A stretch of DNA of 64,000 nt from Deltaproteobacteria bacterium (GCA_016703535.1 JADJBV010000001.1:2396001-2460000), one strand, 5' to 3'. Counted from the first letter of the stretch, positions 25,552-34,422 are shown. Program-made: numbers and translations. Notes: generated from the letters alone by a model not told the origin.

Positions 25552-26236
25552 CGATGATCTTTCGTCGCTGGGAAGCGATGTCGTAGTCGACCCGGATGTA
25601 CTCGAACTTTTTGCTCTCGGTGTCGAAGAGGCCGGCGCAGGCCCGGGGATCGTAGTCCCGCGGTTGTCCCACCGATCCCACGGTGATCACGTAGCGCATG
25701 CCGGGCTTGAGGGTGAACTTGGGGGCCACCACGTCGAGGGCCTCCTCGGCGGTGAGCGCAAAAACTTTGGTCAGGTGGCTGTGCCCGATGAACGTCACGT
25801 CGGCCAGATCGGGCTTCAGCTGCATCAGCTCCCGGGCCTGATCGAGGGCGAAGATGTAGTCGTATTCTTCGGGCTGATGCGGCGAGCCGTGGGACAACAT
25901 CACCGAACCGAGGCTGGCGGTGTACGGCAAGTTCTTGAGCCACTCGAGGTTGGTCGGGGACAGCCGGTGGCGGCACCAGTCCAAGGCCTCCCGGGCCGCG
26001 TCGTAATAATAGGAGTAGTCCATCCGGCCCGCGACCGCCGCGTCGTGGTTGCCCAGCAGGGTGATCTCGCAACGACCGCGGATCAGGTCGCAGCAGGCCT
26101 CTGGTTCCGCGCCGTAACCGACGATGTCACCAAGACAGTAATACTTGTCGATCCCACCGATCTCCTCGAAGCGACGCATGATCGCTTCCAGCGCCTCGAT
26201 GTTCCCGTGGATATCCGAGATGATCGCGTAACGCAT
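25502..26236 (-). CDS. Calcineurin-like metallophosphatase (YfcE/MJ0936-like)
   Basis: A 244-residue cytoplasmic phosphodiesterase/phosphatase of the calcineurin-like fold with all metal ligands: ISDIHGNIEAL (D8, H10), LGDIVGYG, LLGNHDAAV, VMLSHGSPH and FIGHSHLTK. Proteins of this shape hydrolyse small phosphodiesters or diadenosine polyphosphates; the substrate is not predictable. ATG at 26236. It is divergent from the M1 aminopeptidase, with a 60-base gap that must hold both promoters. It contrasts with the lipoprotein at 31875, whose same fold has lost the ligands. Confidence 0.85.
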   Translation of the reverse strand: MRYAIISDIHGNIEALEAIMRRFEEIGGIDKYYCLGDIVGYGAEPEACCDLIRGRCEITLLGNHDAAVAGRMDYSYYYDAAREALDWCRHRLSPTNLEWLKNLPYTASLGSVMLSHGSPHQPEEYDYIFALDQARELMQLKPDLADVTFIGHSHLTKVFALTAEEALDVVAPKFTLKPGMRYVITVGSVGQPRDYDPRACAGLFDTESKKFEYIRVDYDIASQRRKIIDAGLAHNFATRLEFGI

Positions 26237-26296
26237 CGGGGCCCTGACACCGTAGTCGGGGGCCGACCGTGGCGCAATATGGTAGGACCCTAGACC

Positions 26297-28894
26297 ATGT
26301 GGCATCACCACGATGGCCGCGGAATCGACCCCAAGGGGACCCGGGGCTTCTCTCTCCCTACCGCCACGGTGCACTACGCACCCGATCGGCAGGCCCGGGT
26401 GGAGCACCTCAAGCTGGAGCTTTGGGTCCGACCCGACACCCCGGGCGTCCGGGGGACCGTCCGACTGGCCCTCTTTCCGCTCCGACCCGCCCGCACCCTG
26501 ACCCTGGACGCCGCCGAGTTGACGATCGAGCGGGTCCTGGGGCCAAACGGGCCCCTCCCCTTTGTCATCGAGGGATCCCGGCTGGTGGTCACCTTCCCCG
26601 ACCTGCTGGCGCCCGAGGCCAAGGTCGATTTGACCATCGACTATCGCGGCGAACCTCGGCGGGGCCTGTACTTCATTCACCCCAGTGAGGCCCGGCCCCA
26701 CCTGCCGGCCGAGGTCTGGACCCAAGGCCAAGACGACGACAGCCGACATTGGTTCCCCTGCTTCGACGGCCCCCACGAAAAGGCGCCCTCCGAGCTGATC
26801 GCCCACGTGCCGGCCGGCCTTTTTGCCCTCTCCAACGGCGAGTTGGTCGAAAAACGGGAGGAGGGGGCCGAATGGGTGTGGCATTACCGGCAGGCTGAGC
26901 CCCACTCCACCTACCTGGTCACCTTGGTGGTCGGGCGTTATGTCCCGATCGAGGACCAGGCGGGTGAGGTCCCGGTGGTCTCCTACGTCCACCCCGAGCA
27001 GCTGGCCGCCGGCCGCCTGACCTTCGCCCGCACCGGGCAGATGGTGCGGCACTTCGCCGAGCGGATCGGACTGCCCTACCCTTGGGCGCGCTACAGCCAG
27101 ATCTGCGTGGCCGACTTCATCTTCGGCGGGATGGAGAACACCTCCGCCACCACCTTGACCGATCAGGTGCTCTTCGACGCCCGGAGTGAGGCCGACTACC
27201 GGGCCCAGGCCGAGTCTTTGATCGCCCACGAGTTGGCCCACCAGTGGTGGGGGGACCTGGTCACCTGCCACGACTGGTCCCACGCCTGGCTCAACGAAGG
27301 GTTCGCCACCTACTTCGAGCTGATCTGGCGTGAACACGCCGACGGGGCCGACGACGCGGCCTACGCCCGCCTCCTCGACAAAGAGGCCTACCTCCAAGAG
27401 GGCTACCGTCGTCCCTTGGTGGAGCGTTGTTTCGAGGAGCCGATCGAGCTGTTCGACCGCCACCAATACGAAAAGGGCGCGCTGGTCCTGCACCTGATCC
27501 GCACCACCTTGGGCGACGAAGCGTTCTTTCGGAGCTTGCGCCTGTACGCCGAGCGGCACCGGCACGGGACCGTGGAGAGCCAGGATCTGTATCGAGCCAT
27601 CGAGGCCGCCACCGGGCGCAACCTGCAGGCGCTCTTCGATCAGTGGGTGTACGCGGCCGGGCACCCGGTATTGAATATATCGGGCGCCTACGACGAGGTG
27701 AACCGCTGCTTCAACTTGACGGTGGAGCAGGTGCAAAAGGGAGAGCGGATCCCAGAGGCCTTCACCTTCTCCTGTGAGGTCGAGATCCGAACCGAGGTCG
27801 GGGTGGAGCGGCACCCCGTCCACCTCGAGCACAAAAAGCAGACCGTGCGGATCCCCGTCGAGGGGCGCCCCAAAGCGGTGATCTTCGATCGGGGTGGGCA
27901 CCTGCCCAAGCAGGTCGACAACCGCTTGCCGCCGCACCTGTTGCGGGGGGTGTTGGAGGCCAGCGACGATCCGATCGCGGTCATCGAAGCCGCTCGGGCC
28001 CTGGTGGGCCGCGGGGATCCAGCTTCGGTGCAGGCGGTGCTCGACTGCCTGCGGGACCACAACTTTTGGGGCGTCCGGGCCGAGTGCGCCAAGGCCCTGC
28101 GTCGTTTGCCGATCCAGTCCGTGAAGGAGTGCCTGACCGACGCGGTCTTGGAGGACGGTGACCCCCGGGTTCGGCGGGCGGCGATCCGGGCCTTGGGCGC
28201 GTTTTATGACGATCGGGAGGAGGTGGCCGAGTTCCTGATCCGGCACGCGCCGATCGAGCGGAGCGACTACGTCTTGGCCGACACTTGCCGCACCTTGGCC
28301 GAGCTGCGGGCCTCGACCGCCCGGGCCTTCCTGGAGGCCAACTTGGAGCGGGACAGCCACAACGACTGCCTGAGGGCCGCCGCCGCCGAAGGCCTGGCCA
28401 AGCTGAGGGAGCCCGAGCTCCTGCCCAAGTTGTATGAGCGGCTGGGGCCCGAACACCACCCGAAGTTGCGGGAGGCCGCCACCTACGGGATCGCCGGCTT
28501 GGCCCGGTTGTTACCGGTCGGATCGGCGCCCCGGGTCGAAGCCGGCGAACAACTCGAGCGCCTGCTCGACGACCCTTGGCTGCGGGTGCGGATCCGGGCC
28601 GCCGAGGCCTTGAAGTCCTTGGGTGAACCTCGGGCGGCCTCCGCCTTGGAAGAGCGGATCCCCCGGGAGCTGGACGGACGAGCCCGGCGGGCGATGCGCC
28701 TGGCCGAACGAGACCTGAAAAAACACCCACCCTTGGGCGAAGAGCTGGATCGGCTGCGCGACGAGCTGAAGCGGCTGGAGCTCGACCACGGCAAGCTGAA
28801 GGAGCGGCTGGAGAAGGTCGAGCTCACCCGTCGGGCCCCACCCCCGGCCCCGGCCAAAAAAGAGAAGAAGAAGAAGAAGAAAAAACACCTCTAA
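26297..28894 (+). CDS. M1-family aminopeptidase with HEAT repeats and basic coiled-coil tail
   Basis: An 865-residue zinc aminopeptidase of the gluzincin M1 family. The exopeptidase motif GGMEN is at 277-281, the zinc site HELAHQWW at 311-318, and the third ligand is E334 in WLNEGF, so it should be active. After the catalytic and beta domains, residues about 550-790 form HEAT-like repeats, more regular than the usual ERAP-type C-terminus. A coiled coil (ELDRLRDELKRLELDHGKLK) follows and the protein ends in a poly-lysine run before HL. No signal peptide is seen. Cytosolic peptide breakdown is likely. Confidence 0.85.
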   Translation: MWHHHDGRGIDPKGTRGFSLPTATVHYAPDRQARVEHLKLELWVRPDTPGVRGTVRLALFPLRPARTLTLDAAELTIERVLGPNGPLPFVIEGSRLVVTFPDLLAPEAKVDLTIDYRGEPRRGLYFIHPSEARPHLPAEVWTQGQDDDSRHWFPCFDGPHEKAPSELIAHVPAGLFALSNGELVEKREEGAEWVWHYRQAEPHSTYLVTLVVGRYVPIEDQAGEVPVVSYVHPEQLAAGRLTFARTGQMVRHFAERIGLPYPWARYSQICVADFIFGGMENTSATTLTDQVLFDARSEADYRAQAESLIAHELAHQWWGDLVTCHDWSHAWLNEGFATYFELIWREHADGADDAAYARLLDKEAYLQEGYRRPLVERCFEEPIELFDRHQYEKGALVLHLIRTTLGDEAFFRSLRLYAERHRHGTVESQDLYRAIEAATGRNLQALFDQWVYAAGHPVLNISGAYDEVNRCFNLTVEQVQKGERIPEAFTFSCEVEIRTEVGVERHPVHLEHKKQTVRIPVEGRPKAVIFDRGGHLPKQVDNRLPPHLLRGVLEASDDPIAVIEAARALVGRGDPASVQAVLDCLRDHNFWGVRAECAKALRRLPIQSVKECLTDAVLEDGDPRVRRAAIRALGAFYDDREEVAEFLIRHAPIERSDYVLADTCRTLAELRASTARAFLEANLERDSHNDCLRAAAAEGLAKLREPELLPKLYERLGPEHHPKLREAATYGIAGLARLLPVGSAPRVEAGEQLERLLDDPWLRVRIRAAEALKSLGEPRAASALEERIPRELDGRARRAMRLAERDLKKHPPLGEELDRLRDELKRLELDHGKLKERLEKVELTRRAPPPAPAKKEKKKKKKKHL

Positions 28895-28933
28895 ATTGGC
28901 GCCCGAGTGAGGGGTCCAAACGCGGCGCCCGGC

Positions 28934-29158
28934 TCAGGGGCTCTGCTTCTCGAGGATGTAGAGCAAGCCCAGGCCGATCTCGGCCAGCCGCTCGACCAGC
29001 TGGGCCCTTTGACGGTCATCGAGGCGATGGGCCGCCCGCTGGAGGTTCAGCCGACCCACGTCCGAGTCCCGCTCTTTGGACCAATCCGCCAAGATCCGCT
29101 TGACGGCGTCGTCGATCTCGAAGGTCTGAGCGCTGCGCTGTTTGTCCCGGAGGCTCAC
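28934..29158 (-). CDS. Small helical protein
   Basis: A 74-residue, fully helical, charged protein (FEIDDAVKRILADWSKERDS, then LDDRQRAQLVERLAEIGLGL). The GTG start overlaps the stop of the upstream gene by four bases (GTGA), which is strong evidence that it is translated. It resembles no family I can name. It is probably the partner of the upstream protein. Confidence 0.6.
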   Translation of the reverse strand: MSLRDKQRSAQTFEIDDAVKRILADWSKERDSDVGRLNLQRAAHRLDDRQRAQLVERLAEIGLGLLYILEKQSP

Positions 29159-29649
29159 TCTTCCTCCTCTTTTTGGCGACGGGTCGGCCGTTGGGGTGCG
29201 GGACCGGCCCCGGGCGCGTCGGCGGTGCCGAAGTTGGCCGAGTCTCCCAAGGAGCCGGTGCCACGCCGGGGGGTCGGCACCCTGACCTTCTCCACCTTGT
29301 CCTTCGGCTTCTTGTCCCCCGACAACAACGCCAGACCCCGGCCGATCGGCTGGTCCACGGCCCGACGGATCGCTTCCTTCAGGACGGGGTTCTCGACCCG
29401 GGGCGGCGTCGGATCGATCAAGGTGCGCCCCCTTTGGGCCAAGGCAGGCCCGTCCAGCCCGTCCAGAGCCGACAACCCGAGACCTCGAGCCATGGCCGCG
29501 CCGATCACCGCGGCGGTCAGGCCGGTGGTCCGCCGCCCCGCGGCCTCGAGCGCCAACAACCACTCTTCGATCGACAAGCCCAAAGCCCGGGCCAAGGCCC
29601 GTTGATCTCGGGCCCAAACAACCTTGGCGTCTTCGCTCCCCTCGCTCAA
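29155..29649 (-). CDS. Hypothetical protein
   Basis: A 164-residue protein with a globular helical N-terminal half (ARALGLSIEEWLLALEAAGR, then LTAAVIGAAMARGLGLSALD) and a disordered, Pro/Lys-rich C-terminus ending RRQKEEEE. TTG at 29649 is the best start I can see. It is translationally coupled to the small helical protein downstream. No known domain was recognised. Confidence 0.55.
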   Translation of the reverse strand: MSEGSEDAKVVWARDQRALARALGLSIEEWLLALEAAGRRTTGLTAAVIGAAMARGLGLSALDGLDGPALAQRGRTLIDPTPPRVENPVLKEAIRRAVDQPIGRGLALLSGDKKPKDKVEKVRVPTPRRGTGSLGDSANFGTADAPGAGPAPQRPTRRQKEEEE

Positions 29650-29699
29650 TGGCTGGCCTGCCCTTCCCTACCAAATCCTGGGTCGACCGGTCGACTCCG

Positions 29700-31811
29700 C
29701 TAATAACACTCGCTGATCGGCGGTTGCTGGGGCGGGTCGACCCGTGGGCTCACCAGTCCCTGGGCGGGTTCGATCTCCATGAGCGCGGCCGCCTCCCCCG
29801 GGGCCAAGGTTCGAACCTCGCGGCCGAACGAGACCCCCCCAGAGCGGACCCCCACCTCCACCGTGGCCGGGGCGCTGCCAGTCCGGTGGTAAGCCCAGAC
29901 CTCGAGCCGGCCAAAAGAGACGGCGCTGAACTTCACGGTCTCCGTTCCGATCCCGGTCACGTCGTCCCCAAAGCGAGGATCGTCGGTCAGATCTCCGGTC
30001 GTGCCCCAGTCGGGCCGCGGGTTACAGGCGCAAACATCATCCGGGGCGTCGAAGAGAGCGCCGCTCGGGGCCACGACGTGGAGATCAAAATCAGAGGTGC
30101 CATCCGAGCTGTTCAGCCAGATCTCGAAGGCGTCGTAGAGCAACGCCGGCTCCGCGGTTTCGGCGGACAGGAGCACCCGCTCCACGGCCAGGTCGGGATC
30201 GTCGCTTTGGATCTGGAGTTGGCCGGAGAGCACCGCCCGAGGCCCCCGGGGATCGCCGAAAAAGACCGGCACCTCCAAGGCCTGACCGGCGGGGATCGAG
30301 GTGGGCAACAAGACCGGCCCCAGCTGAAAACGGGGATCCGAGCTGGTGATCGACTCGACCCGGACCGGCAAAAGGCCCCGGCTTTCGAGGCGCAATCGCC
30401 GAGTCACCCCTTGGCCTCTGGGCACCCGGCCAAAGTCCAAACTGGCGGTCACTCCCAGGTCCGGCACCGAAAAGGCGGTCCCGCTCACCCGCAAAGGCCG
30501 CCGCAACTCCGGGACCTCGGCCTCGGGCATCCGCACCACCAGCTCCGCTTCGAAAGGTTCGAGGGTGTTGGGGGCCGCCCGGACCACCACCCGATGGCGA
30601 TGCCCACCTTGCAGGACCGGCGGCGGGCTGACGCCGACCAGGCTGAACACCGGGTTCGGAGGATCGATCGACACCTCCAGTCCTCCCAAGGTGCTGCCCT
30701 GGTTGACCACCCAGGTGGCCGCCGAGATCCCGTGGTTGACCTGCACGGTGCCAAAGTCGATCCCGCCCACCGCCAGCCGCGGTCGGGGCGAGGGATCGGC
30801 CCGCCCCTCGAGGGGCAAGATCAACGGGAACGGGGAGCTGTCGTAGAGGAACTCCAACACCGTCCCCACCGGCCCGAGATCTTCGGGGCGAAAGGCGAGC
30901 GAGATCCGCACCGCCTGGCCGGGGGCGAGGGTCGCTGGCAGCGGCGGGGCCTCGAGGATCCGAAACGGGGATGGGGGGAGGCGAAGTTCGGAGATCAAGC
31001 GAGGTTCGGTGGAGACGTTGCGGAGCTCCACCGAACGCACCCGCTCATCCCCCAGCAAGACGCCGCCAAACTGCAGCTGGAGGGGCTCCAGTCGAAGATC
31101 CGAGGCTTGCCCAATTCCTTCCACTCGAACGCTGGGGGCGTCGGGCCCATCTTCACCCATCGTGGCGATCACCAGGCGCCCCGAACGAGATCCACCGCTC
31201 AGGGGCAAAAAAGCTAAGACCACCGTGGTCCCTTGGCCGGCGGGGATCACTTGTTGCCCCGGGAGATCGCCCGTGAACTCGGTGCTGGTCTCGGCGTCCC
31301 CGGTGATCGCCGTCAGCTGCACCGGGCCGTCGCCCACGTTGTAGAGCGAAACCGCCCGGGTTGCGGTGGTCCCCACTCGAACCTCGCCGAAGTGGATCCG
31401 GTCCGGCTCCACCCGCAGCCGCGGCTCATAACCCAGGCCGGTGGCGGGAACCTCCAGCACCCCAACGCTGGAGCGGATCCGCAGGGTGCCTTGATAGGTG
31501 CCTCGGACCACGGGGCTGAAGATCACCTGAAGGCGAGCGTCTCGTCCGGCGGCGATGGCCGCGGGGACCGCGTCGAGGCGCACCACGTCCGCCAACTCTG
31601 GGGACAGGTCGATCCCTTGAATGGTCACCAAGGCACCGGCGCCGTTGACCAGGGCCAACTCCTCCCGGGCCGCCAGGCCCACGGCCACCCGGCCAAAGTC
31701 GAGGGCCACCGGGTCCGCGACCAACGGTGCAGTGATCGGGCCGGTGCCGCCGCAGTCGCAGGCGAACAACCCGAGGGTCAGGCCCAGGCACCACCTCCCC
31801 CGCGTCACCAT
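29700..31811 (-). CDS. Lipoprotein with repeated ASH/choice-of-anchor-D domains
   Basis: A 703-residue surface or periplasmic lipoprotein. The ATG at 31811 gives MVTRGRWCLGLTLGLFACDC with a lipobox; the TTG six codons upstream is less likely. At least five Ig-like ASH (ASPM-SPD2-Hydin) repeats follow, each with the signature LDFGRVAVG, IHFGEVRVG, LQFGGVLLG, IDFGTVQVN or LDFGRVPRG. The last 150 residues (YDAFEIWLNSSDGTSDFDLH, DDVCACNPRPDWG) resemble YfaP/DUF2135-type domains, which may bind calcium. It looks like a structural or adhesive envelope protein. It is divergent from the dead-phosphoesterase lipoprotein. Confidence 0.75.
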   Translation of the reverse strand: MVTRGRWCLGLTLGLFACDCGGTGPITAPLVADPVALDFGRVAVGLAAREELALVNGAGALVTIQGIDLSPELADVVRLDAVPAAIAAGRDARLQVIFSPVVRGTYQGTLRIRSSVGVLEVPATGLGYEPRLRVEPDRIHFGEVRVGTTATRAVSLYNVGDGPVQLTAITGDAETSTEFTGDLPGQQVIPAGQGTTVVLAFLPLSGGSRSGRLVIATMGEDGPDAPSVRVEGIGQASDLRLEPLQLQFGGVLLGDERVRSVELRNVSTEPRLISELRLPPSPFRILEAPPLPATLAPGQAVRISLAFRPEDLGPVGTVLEFLYDSSPFPLILPLEGRADPSPRPRLAVGGIDFGTVQVNHGISAATWVVNQGSTLGGLEVSIDPPNPVFSLVGVSPPPVLQGGHRHRVVVRAAPNTLEPFEAELVVRMPEAEVPELRRPLRVSGTAFSVPDLGVTASLDFGRVPRGQGVTRRLRLESRGLLPVRVESITSSDPRFQLGPVLLPTSIPAGQALEVPVFFGDPRGPRAVLSGQLQIQSDDPDLAVERVLLSAETAEPALLYDAFEIWLNSSDGTSDFDLHVVAPSGALFDAPDDVCACNPRPDWGTTGDLTDDPRFGDDVTGIGTETVKFSAVSFGRLEVWAYHRTGSAPATVEVGVRSGGVSFGREVRTLAPGEAAALMEIEPAQGLVSPRVDPPQQPPISECY

Positions 31812-31874
31812 GGCTCCGAGGGTAGTCAAACACCTTGCGGGGCGCCATCTCGGTCGCTAAGGTCCGCGGCGATC

Positions 31875-32927
31875 ATGCAAAATCACCGAAAGATCGCGTT
31901 GCTGGTGCCCCTTTTGGTCGGCCTTGGCTGCCAAAAGACCGCCGAAGCCCCGCCGGCCAAGGAGACCCCCAAGGCCCCGCCCCCCGCCGCGCCCGTCGCG
32001 CCCAAGAGCACCGACGCGGCCTGCATTACGGCCTACGGGGTCGACGGAGAAAAGAGCACCGTCACCGTCGGCCCTCGAACCTTCGAGCGGACCGGCGCCA
32101 AGCTCACCGAAACCAGCGCCGATCCCGATGACCAGGCGACCTTCGGTGTCCTCGCCAACATCAAGGAGGACACCCCGGAGAACCTGGCCAACATCCAAAA
32201 GGCCTTGGCGTTCTTCAAGGAGTCTCAAGCGGACGCGATCTTGGTGGTCGGTGACGTCGGCGAAAGCGAGTCTCAGATCGCCAACGCCCTCACGCCGATC
32301 GCCGAGACGGGGCTGCCGGTGTTCGTGATCATCGGCAACCGGGAGAAGAAGGGCGACTTCAACAACGCGGTGGCGAGCGTGGCCGCCAAGTTCCCAGGCG
32401 TGATCAACCTGGGCCAGGTGCGGCTGGTGTCCTTGGACGACGTGGCCCTGGTGTCGTTGCCCGGGTACCACGACAAGGCCTACCTGCACGCCGAAGACGG
32501 CTGCCAATATCTGCCCGCCGACGTCGACGCGACCAAGTCCGTCATTCAAGCCGCCGCCCCGAAGACGGTGGTGATGGTCAGCCACGGTCCGCCCAAACAA
32601 GAAGGCAGCGAAAGTTTGGACCGCACCCTGGAGCAGGCCAACGTCGGCGACGCGGCCTTGGCGGCCCTGCTTCGGGACAGCGGCGTCAAGTTCGGCGTCT
32701 TCGCCAACATCCAAGAGGCGGGGGGCCGGGCCACCGACTTGACGGGCACCAAGTTGGTCAGCCCCGACAAGGCGAGCCCTGAGCTCTTCCTCAACCCGGG
32801 GGCCATCGACGCCGTCAGCTGGAAGATGAACGACCAGACTCGATCGATCGGCATGGCCGCGGTGCTCAGCATCAAGGGCAAGGAAGGGACCTTCAAGACC
32901 TTCCGCATCCCCGGCGGCGAAGACTAG
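31875..32927 (+). CDS. Lipoprotein with inactive calcineurin-like phosphoesterase domain
   Basis: A 350-residue lipoprotein: signal MQNHRKIALLVPLLVGLGC, then an Ala/Pro linker. From about residue 85 the fold follows calcineurin-like phosphoesterases, but the ligands are replaced: the DxH position reads LANIKED, GNH reads GNREKK, and the late GHxH reads FANIQEAGG; GDVGES and VSHGPP remain. It is therefore predicted to bind metal poorly or not at all, a pseudo-enzyme that may bind ligand or protein instead. Its TAG stop shares the TA where the insertion sequence sits, and the stop is intact on both sides of the element. Confidence 0.78.
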   Translation: MQNHRKIALLVPLLVGLGCQKTAEAPPAKETPKAPPPAAPVAPKSTDAACITAYGVDGEKSTVTVGPRTFERTGAKLTETSADPDDQATFGVLANIKEDTPENLANIQKALAFFKESQADAILVVGDVGESESQIANALTPIAETGLPVFVIIGNREKKGDFNNAVASVAAKFPGVINLGQVRLVSLDDVALVSLPGYHDKAYLHAEDGCQYLPADVDATKSVIQAAAPKTVVMVSHGPPKQEGSESLDRTLEQANVGDAALAALLRDSGVKFGVFANIQEAGGRATDLTGTKLVSPDKASPELFLNPGAIDAVSWKMNDQTRSIGMAAVLSIKGKEGTFKTFRIPGGED

Positions 32928-32944
32928 TGCACCGCGACCGAAAT
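32927..32944 (+). repeat. Left terminal inverted repeat of IS
   Basis: GTGCACCGCGACCGAAAT, directly after TA. It matches the reverse complement of the right end except for two central bases (GA against AG). Confidence 0.9.
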
Positions 32945-32951
32945 AGAGTCA

Positions 32952-34057
32952 ATGCGACAGCGGTTTGGCTCAGACATGATGGGCCGACCTGGATTGATCA
33001 AGCTGACGGCAAGGAAGCGGGCTGAGTTGGAGGCGACGGTTGCACGGTCGTCCGCGCCGGCGGGACTTGTCCGGCGGACCCGCGTCGTCCTTCTCAGCGC
33101 CGACGGTGAGTCCGGCGTCGAGATCGCCTCTCGGCTCGACCTCACACCCGAAGCCGTCTCGCGTATTCGTCGGCGATTCCGCGCAGACGGAATCGCTGGG
33201 CTGACCGACCGGCCGAAGACGGGCCGCACCGATAACAAGGTCCCGGTCGCGACCGTCGAGAAGGTGGTGCAGCTCGCGATGGGCCCGCCCCCACCTGGCC
33301 GTAGCCGCTGGACGACCCGGCTGCTTGGCAAGGCCGTCGGGCTCAGCAGCAAGTGTATCTCGAAGCTGTTGCGCGAGAACGGGCTGAAGCCGCACCTGGT
33401 GCGGACGTACAAAGTCAGTCGGGACCCGGAGTTCGCTGCAAAGGTCGAGGACGTGGTCGGGCTCTACTTGGATCCTCCGACCAACGCCGTAGTGCTCAGC
33501 GTCGACGAGAAGACGTCGATCCAGGCTCTCGAACGAACGCAGCTGCCGTTGCCCCCTGCGCACTGGACGCGCGTCGCGACACGCACGACTACAAGCGCCA
33601 CGGGGTTTTGGATCTCTTTGCGGCACTCGAGGTCGCCACCGGCAAGGTCACCCACACCCTGAGCGAGAGCCACACGGCCGCCGACTTCCTCGCCTTCATG
33701 AAGAAGGTCGAGCGTCAGTACCCCGGCCGCGAGCTTCACGTCATCCTGGACAACTCGTCGACCCATCGCACACCCGACGTCCAAGCTTGGCTCGCGGAGC
33801 ATCCGCTGATCCGCTTCCACTACACGCCGACGAGCGCCTCCTGGCTTAACCAAGTGGAGGGCTTCTTCGGCATCCTCGGCAAGCAGTCGCTGAGCGCCAC
33901 GAACTTCCCGTCCAAGAAGGCGTTGCGCGAGCACGTCGCCGCCTACATGCGCGGCTGGAATCGGAATCCGACGCCGTTTGCATGGACCAAACCAGCCGAC
34001 GCCATCATCAAGTCGCGCAAGAGAATGCTTGATCGCATTTCGGCTGCGGTGCACTAG
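32952..34057 (+). pseudogene. IS630-type transposase, frameshifted
   Basis: DDE transposase in two frames. The first runs from ATG 32952 through a helix-turn-helix region (LVRRTRVVLLSADGESGVEI, LTPEAVSRIRRRFRADGIAG) to the first catalytic aspartate in VVLSVDEKTSIQALERTQ. By family alignment the reading then moves to the -1 frame around 33550-33575 and continues with DTHDYKRHGVLDLFAALEVA, the second aspartate in HVILDNSSTH and the glutamate in SWLNQVEGFF, ending at 34057. The DDE residues are complete. This is either a disabling mutation or a -1 programmed shift; the run TTGCCCCCT at 33549-33557 is a possible slip site but not a canonical one. The stop TAG uses the duplicated TA and a host G. 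Confidence 0.85.
34037..34054 (-). repeat. Right terminal inverted repeat of IS
   Basis: Read from the outside inward it is GTGCACCGCAGCCGAAAT, directly before TA. It pairs with the left end at 16 of 18 positions. Confidence 0.9.
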
Positions 34058-34368
34058 TCCGTTCCTCGGTCGGGTTCCTTCGGGCCCGGCTCCGGCGGGG
34101 CCGGCGCGGCCGAGTCCTCTACGGCCCGCTCCAGGCGCGCCACCAGCCGATCCAGCTCCGACACCCGCCTCCTCAGGCCTACCACCCGACGCTGCAGGCG
34201 CCTCAGATCGGCGCGGCTGGGCAACGCCCACAGGTGGAGCGCCGCACCCTCCAGATCCTCGAGGGTCCCGCGCCAGGCCTGGACCTGAGTCAGCCAGGTC
34301 ACCAGCTGGTCGGACCGGAGCTTGGGCAACACCCGGTGCGCCGCCCGACGGAAGAAGGACCCGGCCAT
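34054..34368 (-). CDS. Coiled-coil protein
   Basis: A 104-residue protein: MAGSFFRRAAHRVLPKLRSD, a Trp-containing stretch (WLTQVQAWRGTLEDLEG), a long coiled coil (LRRLQRRVVGLRRRVSELDR) and a disordered Pro/Glu tail. The ATG at 34368 is preferred to the TTG six codons upstream. It looks like a phasin-like or scaffold protein but has no recognised domain. Its TAG stop lies on the IS-duplicated TA and was shared with the convergent lipoprotein gene before the insertion. Confidence 0.6.
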   Translation of the reverse strand: MAGSFFRRAAHRVLPKLRSDQLVTWLTQVQAWRGTLEDLEGAALHLWALPSRADLRRLQRRVVGLRRRVSELDRLVARLERAVEDSAAPAPPEPGPKEPDRGTD

Positions 34369-34422
34369 GCCCCCACAGTGTGGCAAAGGCGGGGGTCTGT
34401 GCTAGCCTGGTCCACGCCCAAG

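Larger units (their letters stand above)
32927..34054. mobile_element. IS630-family insertion sequence
   Basis: A 1128-bp element bounded by 18-bp terminal inverted repeats that match at 16 positions and flanked by the TA dinucleotide on both sides (32925-32926 and 34055-34056), the target duplication of IS630/Tc1-mariner elements. It contains one DDE transposase split over two frames. Removing it joins GAC to TAGTC and restores the palindrome GACTAGTC, in which the two convergent neighbours share their stop codons. The insertion therefore damaged neither gene. Confidence 0.92.

Noticed and set aside
26237..28459. Minus-strand extension of the metallophosphatase frame into the aminopeptidase gene
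   Set aside because: The phosphatase begins cleanly at 26236 with MRYAIISDIHGN; the extension is antisense to a gene with intact zinc motifs.
32903..32927. Truncation of the phosphoesterase-like lipoprotein by the insertion sequence
   Set aside because: The host sequence beyond the right TA also begins with G, so the original stop was already TAG.
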